Positions 16,233 to 24,298 of a stretch of 64,000 nucleotides of DNA are shown piece by piece. The notes below the pieces were generated by a model. The model was not told the origin of the DNA. It was given only the letters and a program-made list of their open reading frames with translations, and made no database searches. The position numbers and the translations under genes are program-made. Each line of letters starts with the position of its first letter. Positions within the stretch are counted from its first letter, which is position 1. The stretch is taken from positions 1-64,000 of the forward strand of contig NZ_JAXMOR010000003.1 in NCBI RefSeq assembly GCF_034669705.1, written 5' to 3'. This DNA is from Marinovum sp034669705 (GTDB lineage: Bacteria > Pseudomonadota > Alphaproteobacteria > Rhodobacterales > Rhodobacteraceae).

Positions 16233-18320
16233 TCATGGGTCGAGCCTCAGCATCGGATCGCCAAGCACTGTGGTCACGGTTTCGGCCAGCGCCGCAGTCG
16301 CTTCGGTCAGGGCGCTCGCCCGCTCGAGAGTCAGCCCGGCGCCGTCATCGCTGGCCTCGGGCTCGGCGACCGCGGTCAGCAGCGGTTCCAACGGGTCCGG
16401 CTTACCGAGGCCGAGGGCGGTCTGCCTGGCCTCGACGAACTTGCCCGCGCTGAGCAGGGCCGCGTAGCGGGCCTCAGACATGGCCGGATCGTCGGTGTCA
16501 GCCTCCTGAAACAGCACCGCGTCGGGAATGCCAACCTCGCCATAGGCCCGCGCGCCCAGCGCTTCGGCCAGTATCGCGCCGTCGAGGGGTTCGCTGTCGG
16601 CGATCAGCCTCGCCGCGGCCTCGGGGAAGCGGTTTTTGTACAAACGCGCGGCAACGGCTTGCCGGACTTCGGGCGGCGTTGCAGCGGCCAGCGCGGGCTG
16701 GGCCAACGCGATCCGCAGGAAGGTGACGGTATCGGCGCTTTTGGCCAGGCTGCGGAAGAACTGAGCGGTGACGGTGGGTTGCGCCTCAGGGCCGAGCGTG
16801 TCCTGCTGCAGGATGGCCAGCGCGGCGGCGAAATTACCCTGCGAAATCAGCGAGAAGGCCTCGGCCTTGCGCAGCATGCCACCGGCCTCGCTGTGACGCT
16901 GTTCTTCGGCGTGGCTGGCCACCAGCTGGGCGAGTGGCTCGGGAACGGGCTCTCCGGCGGCGATCTGTCGCTCGACCAGCATGGCGCTGGCTTGGGCGGA
17001 CTCTTCGCCGTTGGACCTGGCGATCTCGGTGAGAATGGCCTCCTGGTCGGCGGCTTCGTCGGCAAGGCGCACGTCTGCCATGGTCCGGCCCGGCCCGACG
17101 CCAGAGCGCTCGAGCGTGCGAGAGATCATGTTGGCCGGGTCCGTCTGTCCCGACTCGATCAGGTTGCCAATCACCCGCGGCCCGATGACCCTGAGCAGGG
17201 CGCGCGGCAGGGCTTCGGCCGCGCGGGCAACCTGCCAGGCGTCGTCATCCGACATCGGTCGTCGGGGCGCGGCGAGTATGGGCCAGATCGCATTTTCGTC
17301 CGAGCAGTCGCGGTAGGGCTCGAAGATGCTGCGCGGCAGCGTGTCGGGCTCTTCTATCAGCCTCGCAAGTTGCGAGAGAAACATGCGCTCGGGGTCGGGC
17401 CCGTCGATCATCGCGAGGATCTGGCGCGCCTCGGCCGCCAGCCCCTGAGACAGGTGCAACTGGGCGAGTTCGACGGCCGCGCGCTGGTCGAGCGAAAGCT
17501 GTTCGGTATAAAGCGCGACCGAGAGCCTGGACTTGGCGCTGAAAAAATTTGACTCGCCGCCGAAGGGGCCAAACGGCGCTTCGACCAGGCCCGTGCAGGC
17601 GGCAAGGCGTTGACGCGCCGAAGGTCCGGCCGGGTCTCCGGGTCCGGTCTCCGGCACGGCGATGTTTGGCAGGTCAATGTTGGGAAAACCGCTGCCTAGC
17701 GTGACCTGGCTGGCCGGACGCGGGGCCTCCGGATCGCCGATATCGAGGACTTGCCGCGTCGTCCGACTGGCCAGCGCTTCTGCGAAATGTGTAACGCTGC
17801 TCGTGGAATAGGCTTGCCGCGCGACCAAAGGCGCACGCAGCGAGGCCTGAAGCTCGGCCGGAGGCGCCGGGCGATCCGGTGGAGCGTTGCGTTCGAGGTC
17901 AGGCGGGGCACTCGCAGACCCCTCGACACGCGGCTTGACGGCCCCGGCGACCGGGTCAGAGACATCGATCACCAGCAGCCGGGGTTCCTCGAAGAAGGAT
18001 TTCACCGCGCAATCACAGCCCAGTTCTATGCGCAGCCGGTTTCGCGCTGGTTCGGCAAATCCGGCAACTCGCGTTCTGGGAATGCGGTCGAACACCGTGC
18101 TGTGATCGAACCGATGCGCCACCTCTCCGGCCAGGTTCAGCGAAATCGCCCGCCCCACTGTCTCGACAGTCCAAACCGTGCCCTCTGGCAGGAAAGCGAC
18201 GAGACGGGTGAACTCGGCGTGCTCGCCGGATTTCACCGTCACCGTCGCTGACTGGCCGACGCTGGCGACCAGTGTCAGGAGGGCGATGACCGCGGCCCGT
18301 ATCACCCGGTCCGGTCTCAT
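16233..18320 (-). CDS. Large periplasmic protein of unknown function between motA and flhA
   Basis: A 695-residue protein with a signal peptide (MRPDRVIRAAVIALLTLVASVGQSA, cleavage near residue 25). Residues about 26-130 form a beta-rich segment (SGEHAEFTRLVAFLPEGTVW; LRIELGCDCAV; LLVIDVSDP) resembling the AMIN-type peptidoglycan-targeting fold. A Pro/Ala-rich linker follows. From about residue 260 to the end the protein is a long alpha-helical array with TPR/SEL1-like periodicity (AAVELAQLHLSQGLAAEARQIL; FSLISQGNFAAALAIL). The start overlaps the motA stop by 4 bp, so it is coupled to motA. I do not recognise a named family; rhizobial MotC is a loose functional analogue by position only. Confidence 0.8.
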   Translation of the reverse strand: MRPDRVIRAAVIALLTLVASVGQSATVTVKSGEHAEFTRLVAFLPEGTVWTVETVGRAISLNLAGEVAHRFDHSTVFDRIPRTRVAGFAEPARNRLRIELGCDCAVKSFFEEPRLLVIDVSDPVAGAVKPRVEGSASAPPDLERNAPPDRPAPPAELQASLRAPLVARQAYSTSSVTHFAEALASRTTRQVLDIGDPEAPRPASQVTLGSGFPNIDLPNIAVPETGPGDPAGPSARQRLAACTGLVEAPFGPFGGESNFFSAKSRLSVALYTEQLSLDQRAAVELAQLHLSQGLAAEARQILAMIDGPDPERMFLSQLARLIEEPDTLPRSIFEPYRDCSDENAIWPILAAPRRPMSDDDAWQVARAAEALPRALLRVIGPRVIGNLIESGQTDPANMISRTLERSGVGPGRTMADVRLADEAADQEAILTEIARSNGEESAQASAMLVERQIAAGEPVPEPLAQLVASHAEEQRHSEAGGMLRKAEAFSLISQGNFAAALAILQQDTLGPEAQPTVTAQFFRSLAKSADTVTFLRIALAQPALAAATPPEVRQAVAARLYKNRFPEAAARLIADSEPLDGAILAEALGARAYGEVGIPDAVLFQEADTDDPAMSEARYAALLSAGKFVEARQTALGLGKPDPLEPLLTAVAEPEASDDGAGLTLERASALTEATAALAETVTTVLGDPMLRLDP

Positions 18321-19186
18321 GCGGCATCCTGTTTGAGGGATTTCAGGGCTTCCTCGAGATCGTTGAAATCGGGTCGGATGTGCGTGGGGGTGTTCTGTCG
18401 GCCCACCTCGATGCAGATATTGGTCGGGTGGGAATGCAGATTGGCCACCAGAACCTCGCGGATCAACTGGTGGAAATGGGCGTCATCCTCGACCACGGTC
18501 TTGACCCTGGCGGCAAAGGGTCCGACCAGACCATAGGCCAGGAACACGCCGAGGAAGGTGCCGACAAGAGCACCGCCGATCATCTTGCCCAGCACCTCCG
18601 GCGGCTGATCGATCGAGCCCATGGTCTTGATCACCCCGAGCACCGCGGCGACGATACCGAGGGCCGGCAGCCCGTCGGCGATGGTCTGCAGCGCGTGGCT
18701 GGAGTGCAGCTTGTGGTGCAGGCTGGCTTCCATCCGCTTTTCCAGAACCTCCTCGACCTGGTGCGGATCGTCGTAGTTCATCGTCGCGGCGCGCAGGGTG
18801 TCGCAGATCAGGTCCACCGATTCCTTGTCGCCCTGGATCTTGGGGTATTTCGAGAAGATCGCACTCTCGCCGGGGCCCTCGATATGTTCTTCGAGCGCCA
18901 CCGGGTTCTGCTTGGCAATGCGAATCAGTTCGAACAGCAGGCAGAGCAGGTCGCGGTAATCCTCCTGCTTCCATTGCGGCCCCTTGAAGACCTTGCCGAT
19001 GTCCTTGACCGTGTGCTTGGCGCCGGCGCCGTCATTGCCGATCAGAAAGGCTCCGAGCGCCGCGCCGCCGATCATGATCATCTCGAACGGCAGGGATTTC
19101 ATGATGATGGCCAGCTTGCCACCCGCCAGCAGGTAGCCGCCAAAGACCATGACGAAGACTACTGCAATACCTACGAATCCGATCAT
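18317..19186 (-). CDS. motA: Flagellar motor stator protein MotA
   Basis: A 289-residue stator subunit with four hydrophobic segments (about residues 1-22, 33-52, 170-190, 203-225). The family signature is visible: PFEMIMIGGAALGAFLIGN, GLPALGIVAAVLGVIKTMGSID and the IGGALVGTFLGVFLAYGLVGP helix. A large cytoplasmic loop lies between helices 2 and 3. The partner motB is in a separate transcription unit at 29278. The gene overlaps the 695-aa periplasmic gene by 4 bp and follows motE with a 60-bp gap. Confidence 0.95.
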   Translation of the reverse strand: MIGFVGIAVVFVMVFGGYLLAGGKLAIIMKSLPFEMIMIGGAALGAFLIGNDGAGAKHTVKDIGKVFKGPQWKQEDYRDLLCLLFELIRIAKQNPVALEEHIEGPGESAIFSKYPKIQGDKESVDLICDTLRAATMNYDDPHQVEEVLEKRMEASLHHKLHSSHALQTIADGLPALGIVAAVLGVIKTMGSIDQPPEVLGKMIGGALVGTFLGVFLAYGLVGPFAARVKTVVEDDAHFHQLIREVLVANLHSHPTNICIEVGRQNTPTHIRPDFNDLEEALKSLKQDAA

Positions 19187-19246
19187 CGATTCACCTGTTG
19201 TTTGTCTGCTTCCGGAATCGCACGGAATCCTAAAGAAACCGTTCGC

Positions 19247-19855
19247 TTACTCCTTGGGAACGTCGGCATTGCGCCCGGCCAGCACGACGCTGACCATATA
19301 GGCGGTCTGAGGCGTCAGCCCGGTCATGATCCCGGCGGCGGCGTCGGGGCGCATCCGGCCAAGGAAACCGGCGGCAAACTCCGGGTCCATCGTTTCGAAG
19401 AGGGCTGCGGCATCCTTGGGTTTCATGTTCTCATAGACCGTGGTCAGGCGGGTGAGATCGGATTCGGCGGCCTCGTCGGCCAGGGCGATGGTCGCCCGCA
19501 GCGCCTGTTCAGAGGCTTTCAGCTCGGTCAGTTTCTCGCTGATCCGTGCGTCGGCGACCTGCAGCGCCCGCATGCGCATGGTCATCCGCTCCTCGCGCAC
19601 GCGCAGACGCTCCTCACGGGTCTCCATCGCCTCGAGCAAGGGAAGCAGGTCGGGATCGCTCTCGCAGGTCTGCGGTTCGACAAGGGGGTCGGGGCCGGGC
19701 AGGCTCTGCGCCAGTTCTGCCGGGCTGGCCTCGCGGGCGATTGCAACGCTTGCCTGCATCCCGACCCGCAGCAGCGCCGAGCCGAGCAGAAGCACCGCGA
19801 TGATCGACAGGGCACCGCGCCCGGGGCGGCGGCCGCGCTTGGGTGTGCGTGGCAT
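19247..19855 (-). CDS. motE: MotE family protein (flagellar motor-associated chaperone)
   Basis: A 202-residue protein: short basic N-terminus, a membrane segment (about residues 15-40), an acidic coiled coil (about 75-130, with METREERLRVREERMTMR), and a C-terminal MgtE_N-like domain (YENMKPKDAAALFETMDPEFAAGFLGRMRPDAAAGIM). In Sinorhizobium MotE is a chaperone for the periplasmic MotC protein. Here it lies directly before motA and the 695-aa periplasmic protein, which is the only candidate client in the operon. Its start codon follows the DUF6468 stop without a gap. Confidence 0.85.
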   Translation of the reverse strand: MPRTPKRGRRPGRGALSIIAVLLLGSALLRVGMQASVAIAREASPAELAQSLPGPDPLVEPQTCESDPDLLPLLEAMETREERLRVREERMTMRMRALQVADARISEKLTELKASEQALRATIALADEAAESDLTRLTTVYENMKPKDAAALFETMDPEFAAGFLGRMRPDAAAGIMTGLTPQTAYMVSVVLAGRNADVPKE

Positions 19856-20230
19856 CTATTCTGCCCTCCTGCCATCGCGCGGCTGCCGCGCAAAGACCGG
19901 TGCCGGCGGCTCCACCTCGGCCTCGGCGCAGGGCGGGTCCGCCTCTGGGATATCATGCATCGAGGCCACCAGGAGCTCGAGCTTGCGAGAGACGGTCTCG
20001 GCCCGCCCGGTCAACTCCTCGAGCGACCGGCTGGAGCCGGCGGCGGTGGTCTGCGCGGCCTGCAAGGTACGGGTCAGGTCATCGACCTGCGCCGAGAGCA
20101 CGGCGACGGCGCCGCCGACGCCAGATTCCAGATCATTGAACCGGCTCAGCCGCCTGGCGAGCACGTAGCAATAGACCCCGGCCCCGAGCGCGCCGGCCAC
20201 GAGAAGTACATCGGCAATCATTTCAACCAT
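19856..20230 (-). CDS. DUF6468-like single-pass membrane protein
   Basis: A 124-residue protein with one N-terminal membrane helix (MVEMIADVLLVAGALGAGVYCYVLARRL) followed by a helical segment of amphipathic character (GGAVAVLSAQVDDLTRTLQAAQTT) and a Pro-rich tail. This pattern matches DUF6468, a family seen beside fliL in alphaproteobacterial flagellar operons. Its stop codon abuts the motE ATG directly (TAGATG). Function is unknown; an inner-membrane, stator-associated role is suggested only by position between fliL and motE. Confidence 0.65.
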   Translation of the reverse strand: MVEMIADVLLVAGALGAGVYCYVLARRLSRFNDLESGVGGAVAVLSAQVDDLTRTLQAAQTTAAGSSRSLEELTGRAETVSRKLELLVASMHDIPEADPPCAEAEVEPPAPVFARQPRDGRRAE

Positions 20231-20239
20231 GTCGCCCTC

Positions 20240-20740
20240 TCAATTGACCACAAATTCCATCACCAGCAGGTTGTTCACTCGCTCATCACCCAGCACCAGC
20301 TGGGCCCGGCGCAGCAGGTGCGAGCGAAACCGCAAGAGCGCCGTCGGCTTTTCCAGATCGGCCACTTCGACGGCCCGGAGGTAGCTGTTGAAGACATCGA
20401 CAACCCGCGGCAGCAAGAGCTCCACATCCGGCTTGGCGGCCGTCGGCACCTCGAGCTGGGCGGTGAAGCGCAGATGCCGGGCGCTGCCGCCTGGCAGCGA
20501 AATCACCATTGGCTCGAGCGGCACGAAGGCCACGTCGGGCAAGGCCATAGCCGCCGCCCCGGTCTCCGTGTCGCCGGGCGCCCCGGCACGGACCTCATCG
20601 GCGGGCGGGCCGAGGATCATCCCGGAATAGACCGCATAGAACCCCCCACCACCGCCGGCCAGTGCCAGCACCAGGCCGAGGGTCATCGGCAGCTTCGATC
20701 TCTTCTTGACCGGTTCGTCTTCGGTTTCCGCGTCAGCCAT
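20240..20740 (-). CDS. fliL: Flagellar basal body-associated protein FliL
   Basis: A 166-residue FliL. A charged cytoplasmic N-terminus precedes a membrane helix (about residues 18-40, with a GGGGG), and the periplasmic domain shows the classic pattern VAFVPLEPMVISLP, LRFTAQLEV, then a helix with PRVVDVFNSYLRAVEVADLEKPTALLRFRSHLLRRAQLVLG and a C-terminal NNLLVMEFVVN. The ATG at 20740 has a GAGGTGG upstream and is preferred over an in-frame ATG 12 nt earlier. It heads the fliL-DUF6468-motE-motA-695aa-flhA-fliR-flhB operon. Confidence 0.93.
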   Translation of the reverse strand: MADAETEDEPVKKRSKLPMTLGLVLALAGGGGGFYAVYSGMILGPPADEVRAGAPGDTETGAAAMALPDVAFVPLEPMVISLPGGSARHLRFTAQLEVPTAAKPDVELLLPRVVDVFNSYLRAVEVADLEKPTALLRFRSHLLRRAQLVLGDERVNNLLVMEFVVN

Positions 20741-20785
20741 GGGCCACCTCATTCACGGGTTTCCCAATCTATAACCTCGGAGGAA

Positions 20786-20800
20786 CTAACCGATTGTTAA
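20786..20800. promoter_or_regulatory. CtrA-like box (CTAA-N7-TTAA) between fliL and fliF
   Basis: CTAA at 20786-20789 and TTAA at 20797-20800 with exactly 7 bp between; the inner flanks (CTAAC...GTTAA) also match the extended TTAAC-N5-GTTAA form. One mismatch from consensus. It lies in the 121-bp divergent region 62 bp before fliF and 46 bp before fliL. Confidence 0.5.
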
Positions 20801-20861
20801 GGCTGATCGGCGAAACCGGAGAAGCAATGTCGCGTAGAACGCCGACCCGACGGAGGACACC

Positions 20862-22499
20862 GTGGATCAATTCGCCAAGACCTGGGCCGCGCTGAGCGTG
20901 CAAAAAAAGATCGGGGCGCTTGTGGCCGGTCTGGGGATGTTCGCGGCCGTGTTCTTCATGAGTCGCATGGCGGCCACGCCCAACATGGCCCTGCTCTATG
21001 CCGGTCTCGAGAACGGCGCGGCGGGTGAGGTTGTGCGCGCGCTGGAACAGCGCGGGCTGGACTACGAGATCCGCGGCGGGTCGATCTTCGTGCCGTCGAA
21101 TCACCGCGATGAGCTGCGGTTGACTCTGGCCAGCGAAGGGCTGCCGGCCAACAGCACCAAGGGCTACGAGCTGCTCGATCAGCTCAGTGGCTTTGGCACC
21201 ACGTCACAGATGTTCGATGCCGCCTACTGGCGCGCGAAGGAGGGCGAGCTTGCCCGCACCATCCTGTCGAGCCCCGGTGTCACGGCCGCGCGCGTGCATA
21301 TCGCCAACGCCTCGACCAACCCGTTCCGCCGGGAGTCGGAAAACTCCGCCTCGGTCTTTATCACCACCGCCAGCGGCGCGCTCTCGCCGCAGCAGGCCAA
21401 ATCCCTGAAATATCTGGTGTCCTCGGCCGTTCCCGGGCTGGCGCCGGAAAAGGTCGCGGTGATCGACAGCGCCGGCGGCCTGGTCTTGGCCAGCGAGGAT
21501 GACGCCCCGGCCTCGGTCGGCGATGAACGCGCGATGGCGCTGCGCGAGGCGGTCACCCGGCTGGTCGAGGCCCGGGTGGGCTTCGGCAACGCGGTGGTCG
21601 AGGTCAGCGTCGACACGGTGACCGAAAGCGAATCGATCCGCGAGCGCCGGATCGACCCGGACAGCCGCGTTGCCATCAGCACCGACACCGAGGAACGTTC
21701 GAACACCGCGCAGGAGGCCGGCGGCGGCGATGTCACCGTCGCCTCCAACCTGCCCGACGGCGAAGGCGCCGGCGGCGGCGAATCGCAGTCACAAGGCAAT
21801 GAGACGCGCGAGCGGGTGAACTACGAGGTGTCAGAAACCGAACGCGAGGTGATCCGCGAACCGGGCGCGATCAAGCGGCTGACCGTGGCGGTGCTGGTCA
21901 ATGGCACGCGCGCGCCCGACGAGACCGGCGCCGAGGCCTTCACCCCCCTGCCCGAGACGGAGATCGCGGCGCTGCGCGAACTCGTTGCCTCGGCCGTCGG
22001 TTTCGACCAGGCGCGCGGCGACGAAATCACCATCCGCTCCCTCGCCTTCGAGCCGATCTCGGAAATCGGCACCGAAGCCGCACCCGGCATGTTGTCGCAA
22101 CTGCCGTTCAACATCGCCGCCTTGGTCCAGATGGCGGTGCTCGGGCTGGTGGCGTTGATCCTCGGGCTCTTCGTGCTGCGGCCGATCTTCCGCAATCCGC
22201 CGCCGCAGGATGTGCTGTCCCTGCCGCCAAGCGAGGGCGCAGCGCCCGCGCGCAGCGCCGCCGCGGCTGCCGATCCGGGCGCCGGAGCCGCCCTCGACGG
22301 TGAGATCGACGATGGCGAGGGCGGCTTCATCACGCTCAATCCAGTCCGGCCGGACCCGGGCGAGGCCGGGGAAATCGCCCGCCAGGACGTGCCGCCGGCC
22401 GATCCGGTCGAACGTCTGCGCGGTCTGATCAACGAGCGTCAGGAAGAGACCGTCGAAATCCTGCGCGGCTGGCTTGACGACACCGGGGAGAAGGCCTGA
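20862..22499 (+). CDS. fliF: Flagellar MS-ring protein FliF
   Basis: A 545-residue MS-ring protein starting at a GTG (20862) preceded by CGGAGGA. The first membrane helix is at about residues 20-40 and the second near 425-450 (LVQMAVLGLVALILGLFVLRPIF). Between them are the ring-building domains (NMALLYAGLENGAAGEVVRALE; ARVHIANASTNPFRRESENSASVFI). The C-terminal tail, which in other bacteria binds FliG, is short and acidic. No fliG is present in this window. fliH follows with a 1-bp overlap. Confidence 0.95.
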   Translation: MDQFAKTWAALSVQKKIGALVAGLGMFAAVFFMSRMAATPNMALLYAGLENGAAGEVVRALEQRGLDYEIRGGSIFVPSNHRDELRLTLASEGLPANSTKGYELLDQLSGFGTTSQMFDAAYWRAKEGELARTILSSPGVTAARVHIANASTNPFRRESENSASVFITTASGALSPQQAKSLKYLVSSAVPGLAPEKVAVIDSAGGLVLASEDDAPASVGDERAMALREAVTRLVEARVGFGNAVVEVSVDTVTESESIRERRIDPDSRVAISTDTEERSNTAQEAGGGDVTVASNLPDGEGAGGGESQSQGNETRERVNYEVSETEREVIREPGAIKRLTVAVLVNGTRAPDETGAEAFTPLPETEIAALRELVASAVGFDQARGDEITIRSLAFEPISEIGTEAAPGMLSQLPFNIAALVQMAVLGLVALILGLFVLRPIFRNPPPQDVLSLPPSEGAAPARSAAAAADPGAGAALDGEIDDGEGGFITLNPVRPDPGEAGEIARQDVPPADPVERLRGLINERQEETVEILRGWLDDTGEKA

Positions 22500-23113
22500 T
22501 GACCATCGCGCATCTGCTCGAAGATTTCGGCGGCGCCCGGCGCGGCACCCTCGCCGACACCACGATGGACGAAGAAGAGATCGAGACCCGCCGGCTCGCG
22601 GCTTTCGAAGAGGGGTATCAGGCTGGCTGGGACGATGCGGTTCAGGCCCATACCAAGGACAAGCTGAGGATCACATCTGATCTCGCGCAGAACCTGCTCG
22701 ACATGTCATTTACCTACAACGAGGCCTATTCCCATCTCTTTCGCGAACTGCGGCCGCTTCTGGTCGAGATCGTCGACAAGCTTCTGCCACGGATGCTGCG
22801 CCGTTCGATCGGGCCGCGGATCGTCGAGGAGCTGCAATCCGCTGCCGCCGACGGGCTGCGTGGCGAGGCGCATATTCTGGTCAATCCCGAAGTCGTGGAA
22901 ACGGTCGCGGCGCTCGTCGAGCACGATGGTGCTTTTCCGGTGTCGATCCGCGGCGATGCGACCCTGGCCGAGGGTCAGGCGCAGCTTTCGCTGTCAGATC
23001 GCGAGATCGAGATCAACCTCGACGAGATGATCGCCGAGATTTCCGCGGCGCTCGACGCCTTCACGCATGATCTTCAGAAGGAAGACCTCGATGAGCGAAA
23101 ACAAGCCGTTTGA
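22499..23113 (+). CDS. FliH-like flagellar export protein
   Basis: A 204-residue protein with an acidic N-terminus containing AAFEEGYQAGWDDAV, the FliH-type repeat region, followed by a helix and a C-terminal domain (LLVEIVDKLLPRMLRRSIGPRIVEELQ; ILVNPEVVETVAALVEHDG) resembling the FliH/HrpE/YscL stator-like fold. It binds the ATPase FliI and regulates it. The gene overlaps the fliF stop (TGATG) and the fliN start (23 bp). Sequence is divergent from enterobacterial FliH, so the name is given by fold pattern and position. Confidence 0.75.
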   Translation: MTIAHLLEDFGGARRGTLADTTMDEEEIETRRLAAFEEGYQAGWDDAVQAHTKDKLRITSDLAQNLLDMSFTYNEAYSHLFRELRPLLVEIVDKLLPRMLRRSIGPRIVEELQSAAADGLRGEAHILVNPEVVETVAALVEHDGAFPVSIRGDATLAEGQAQLSLSDREIEINLDEMIAEISAALDAFTHDLQKEDLDERKQAV

Positions 23114-23381
23114 CACCGCCAACAGCCCGTTCACCAGCGTGCCGATCGAGATCACGATCTCGGTCGGCAAGGCGCGTCCCACGGTGCGCGATCTGCTTCA
23201 ACTCGGCCCGGACTCGGTGCTGACACTCGACAAGCGGATCGACGACCCGGTCGAGCTTTACGTCGGCACCCGGCTGATTGCCCGCGGAGAGCTGGTCGAG
23301 GCCGGTGACGAGGCACCCGGCCAGCTTGCCGTGCGGCTCACCGAGGTCGCCGATCTCCGGGACAACCTGGATCAGGGCTGA
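23091..23381 (+). CDS. fliN: Flagellar motor switch protein FliN
   Basis: A 96-residue SpoA-domain protein. The conserved core is visible: VPIEITISVGKARPTVRDLLQLGPDSVLTLDKRIDDPVELYVGTRLIARGEL. This is a minimal FliN with almost no N-terminal extension. The ATG at 23091 lies inside the 3' end of the fliH-like gene. FliN forms the lower C ring together with FliM, which is not encoded in the window. Confidence 0.93.
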   Translation: MSENKPFDTANSPFTSVPIEITISVGKARPTVRDLLQLGPDSVLTLDKRIDDPVELYVGTRLIARGELVEAGDEAPGQLAVRLTEVADLRDNLDQG

Positions 23382-24127
23382 TGGCGCTTCGCAGATCGGC
23401 CCTGCTCGGCCCGGTGCTGCTTGGCACCCTCCTCGCGGCCGGCGGTACCGCCGAAGCGCAGGATCTCTCGCTCGATTTCGGTGACGGAGACTCGCTCACG
23501 CTGCGTTCGGTCCAGCTGATCCTGGTGATCACGGTGCTGAGCCTCGCGCCCGGCATCGCCATCACCGTCACCTGTTTTCCCTTCATCGTCACCGTCCTGT
23601 CGATCCTGCGTCAGGCCCTTGGCCTGCAGCAGGCGCCGCCGAACATGCTGATCATCACCCTGGCGCTCTTTCTGACCTATTACGTCATGGACCCGGTCTT
23701 TACCCTCGCCTGGCAACAGGGCATCGCGCCCATGATCGAAGAATCTTTGCCGCTTGAGGAAGGGTTCGAACGCACGCTGGCGCCCTTCCGTGATTTCATG
23801 GCCGCGCGGCTCGACCCGGAGACTTTTGATGCCCTGGCCGCGCTGCGTGCCGATGTCGCGGCCGATCAGGTCTCGCCCGATGCGCCGCTGAGCGTCCTGA
23901 TCCCGAGCTTCCTGCTGTCAGAGGTCTCGCGCGCCTTCCAGATCGGCTTTCTGATCTTTCTGCCCTTCCTGATCATCGATCTGGTGGTCGCCGCAATTCT
24001 CATGTCGATGGGCATGATGATGGTGCCGCCGGCGATCGTCTCCCTGCCCTTCAAGCTTGCCTTTTTCGTGGTGGCGGACGGCTGGGCACTGGTCACCAGC
24101 AGCCTTGTCAGGGGCTATCTTGGCTGA
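23381..24127 (+). CDS. fliP: Flagellar export gate protein FliP
   Basis: A 248-residue protein with a cleavable signal peptide (residues 1-25) and four membrane segments. The conserved FliP motifs are clear: SLAPGIAITVTCFPFIVTVLSILRQALG, PNMLIITLALFLTYYVM and FQIGFLIFLPFLIIDLVVAAILMSMGMMMVPPAIVSLPFKL. It overlaps fliN by 1 bp (TGATG) and ends the fliF operon. FliP is the central ring of the export gate. Confidence 0.95.
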   Translation: MALRRSALLGPVLLGTLLAAGGTAEAQDLSLDFGDGDSLTLRSVQLILVITVLSLAPGIAITVTCFPFIVTVLSILRQALGLQQAPPNMLIITLALFLTYYVMDPVFTLAWQQGIAPMIEESLPLEEGFERTLAPFRDFMAARLDPETFDALAALRADVAADQVSPDAPLSVLIPSFLLSEVSRAFQIGFLIFLPFLIIDLVVAAILMSMGMMMVPPAIVSLPFKLAFFVVADGWALVTSSLVRGYLG

Positions 24128-24298
24128 TCGCCTGCATCACGCATCGGGCTGCAGATCACTTAGATGCCGGTGTCAGCAACATCCCACCAACTACAGACCC
24201 TCGAGACTGATCGTCGTCGCGCATCAACGCTTGGTCCGGCGTCCATCCGCGCCGAACCGTTGTGAGCCTTCCTGGCCCACATGTGCTGCTCCGCCCGA

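Noticed and set aside
18380..20800. 806-codon plus-strand open frame opposite motA, motE and fliL
   Set aside because: It is the high-GC shadow of well-supported minus-strand genes; its protein is His/Gln/Arg/Gly-rich and matches no family.
24128..24298. Small gene or terminator between fliP and flgI
   Set aside because: No frame with a start and ribosome binding site, and no strong hairpin; I see nothing definable in this 171-bp convergent gap.
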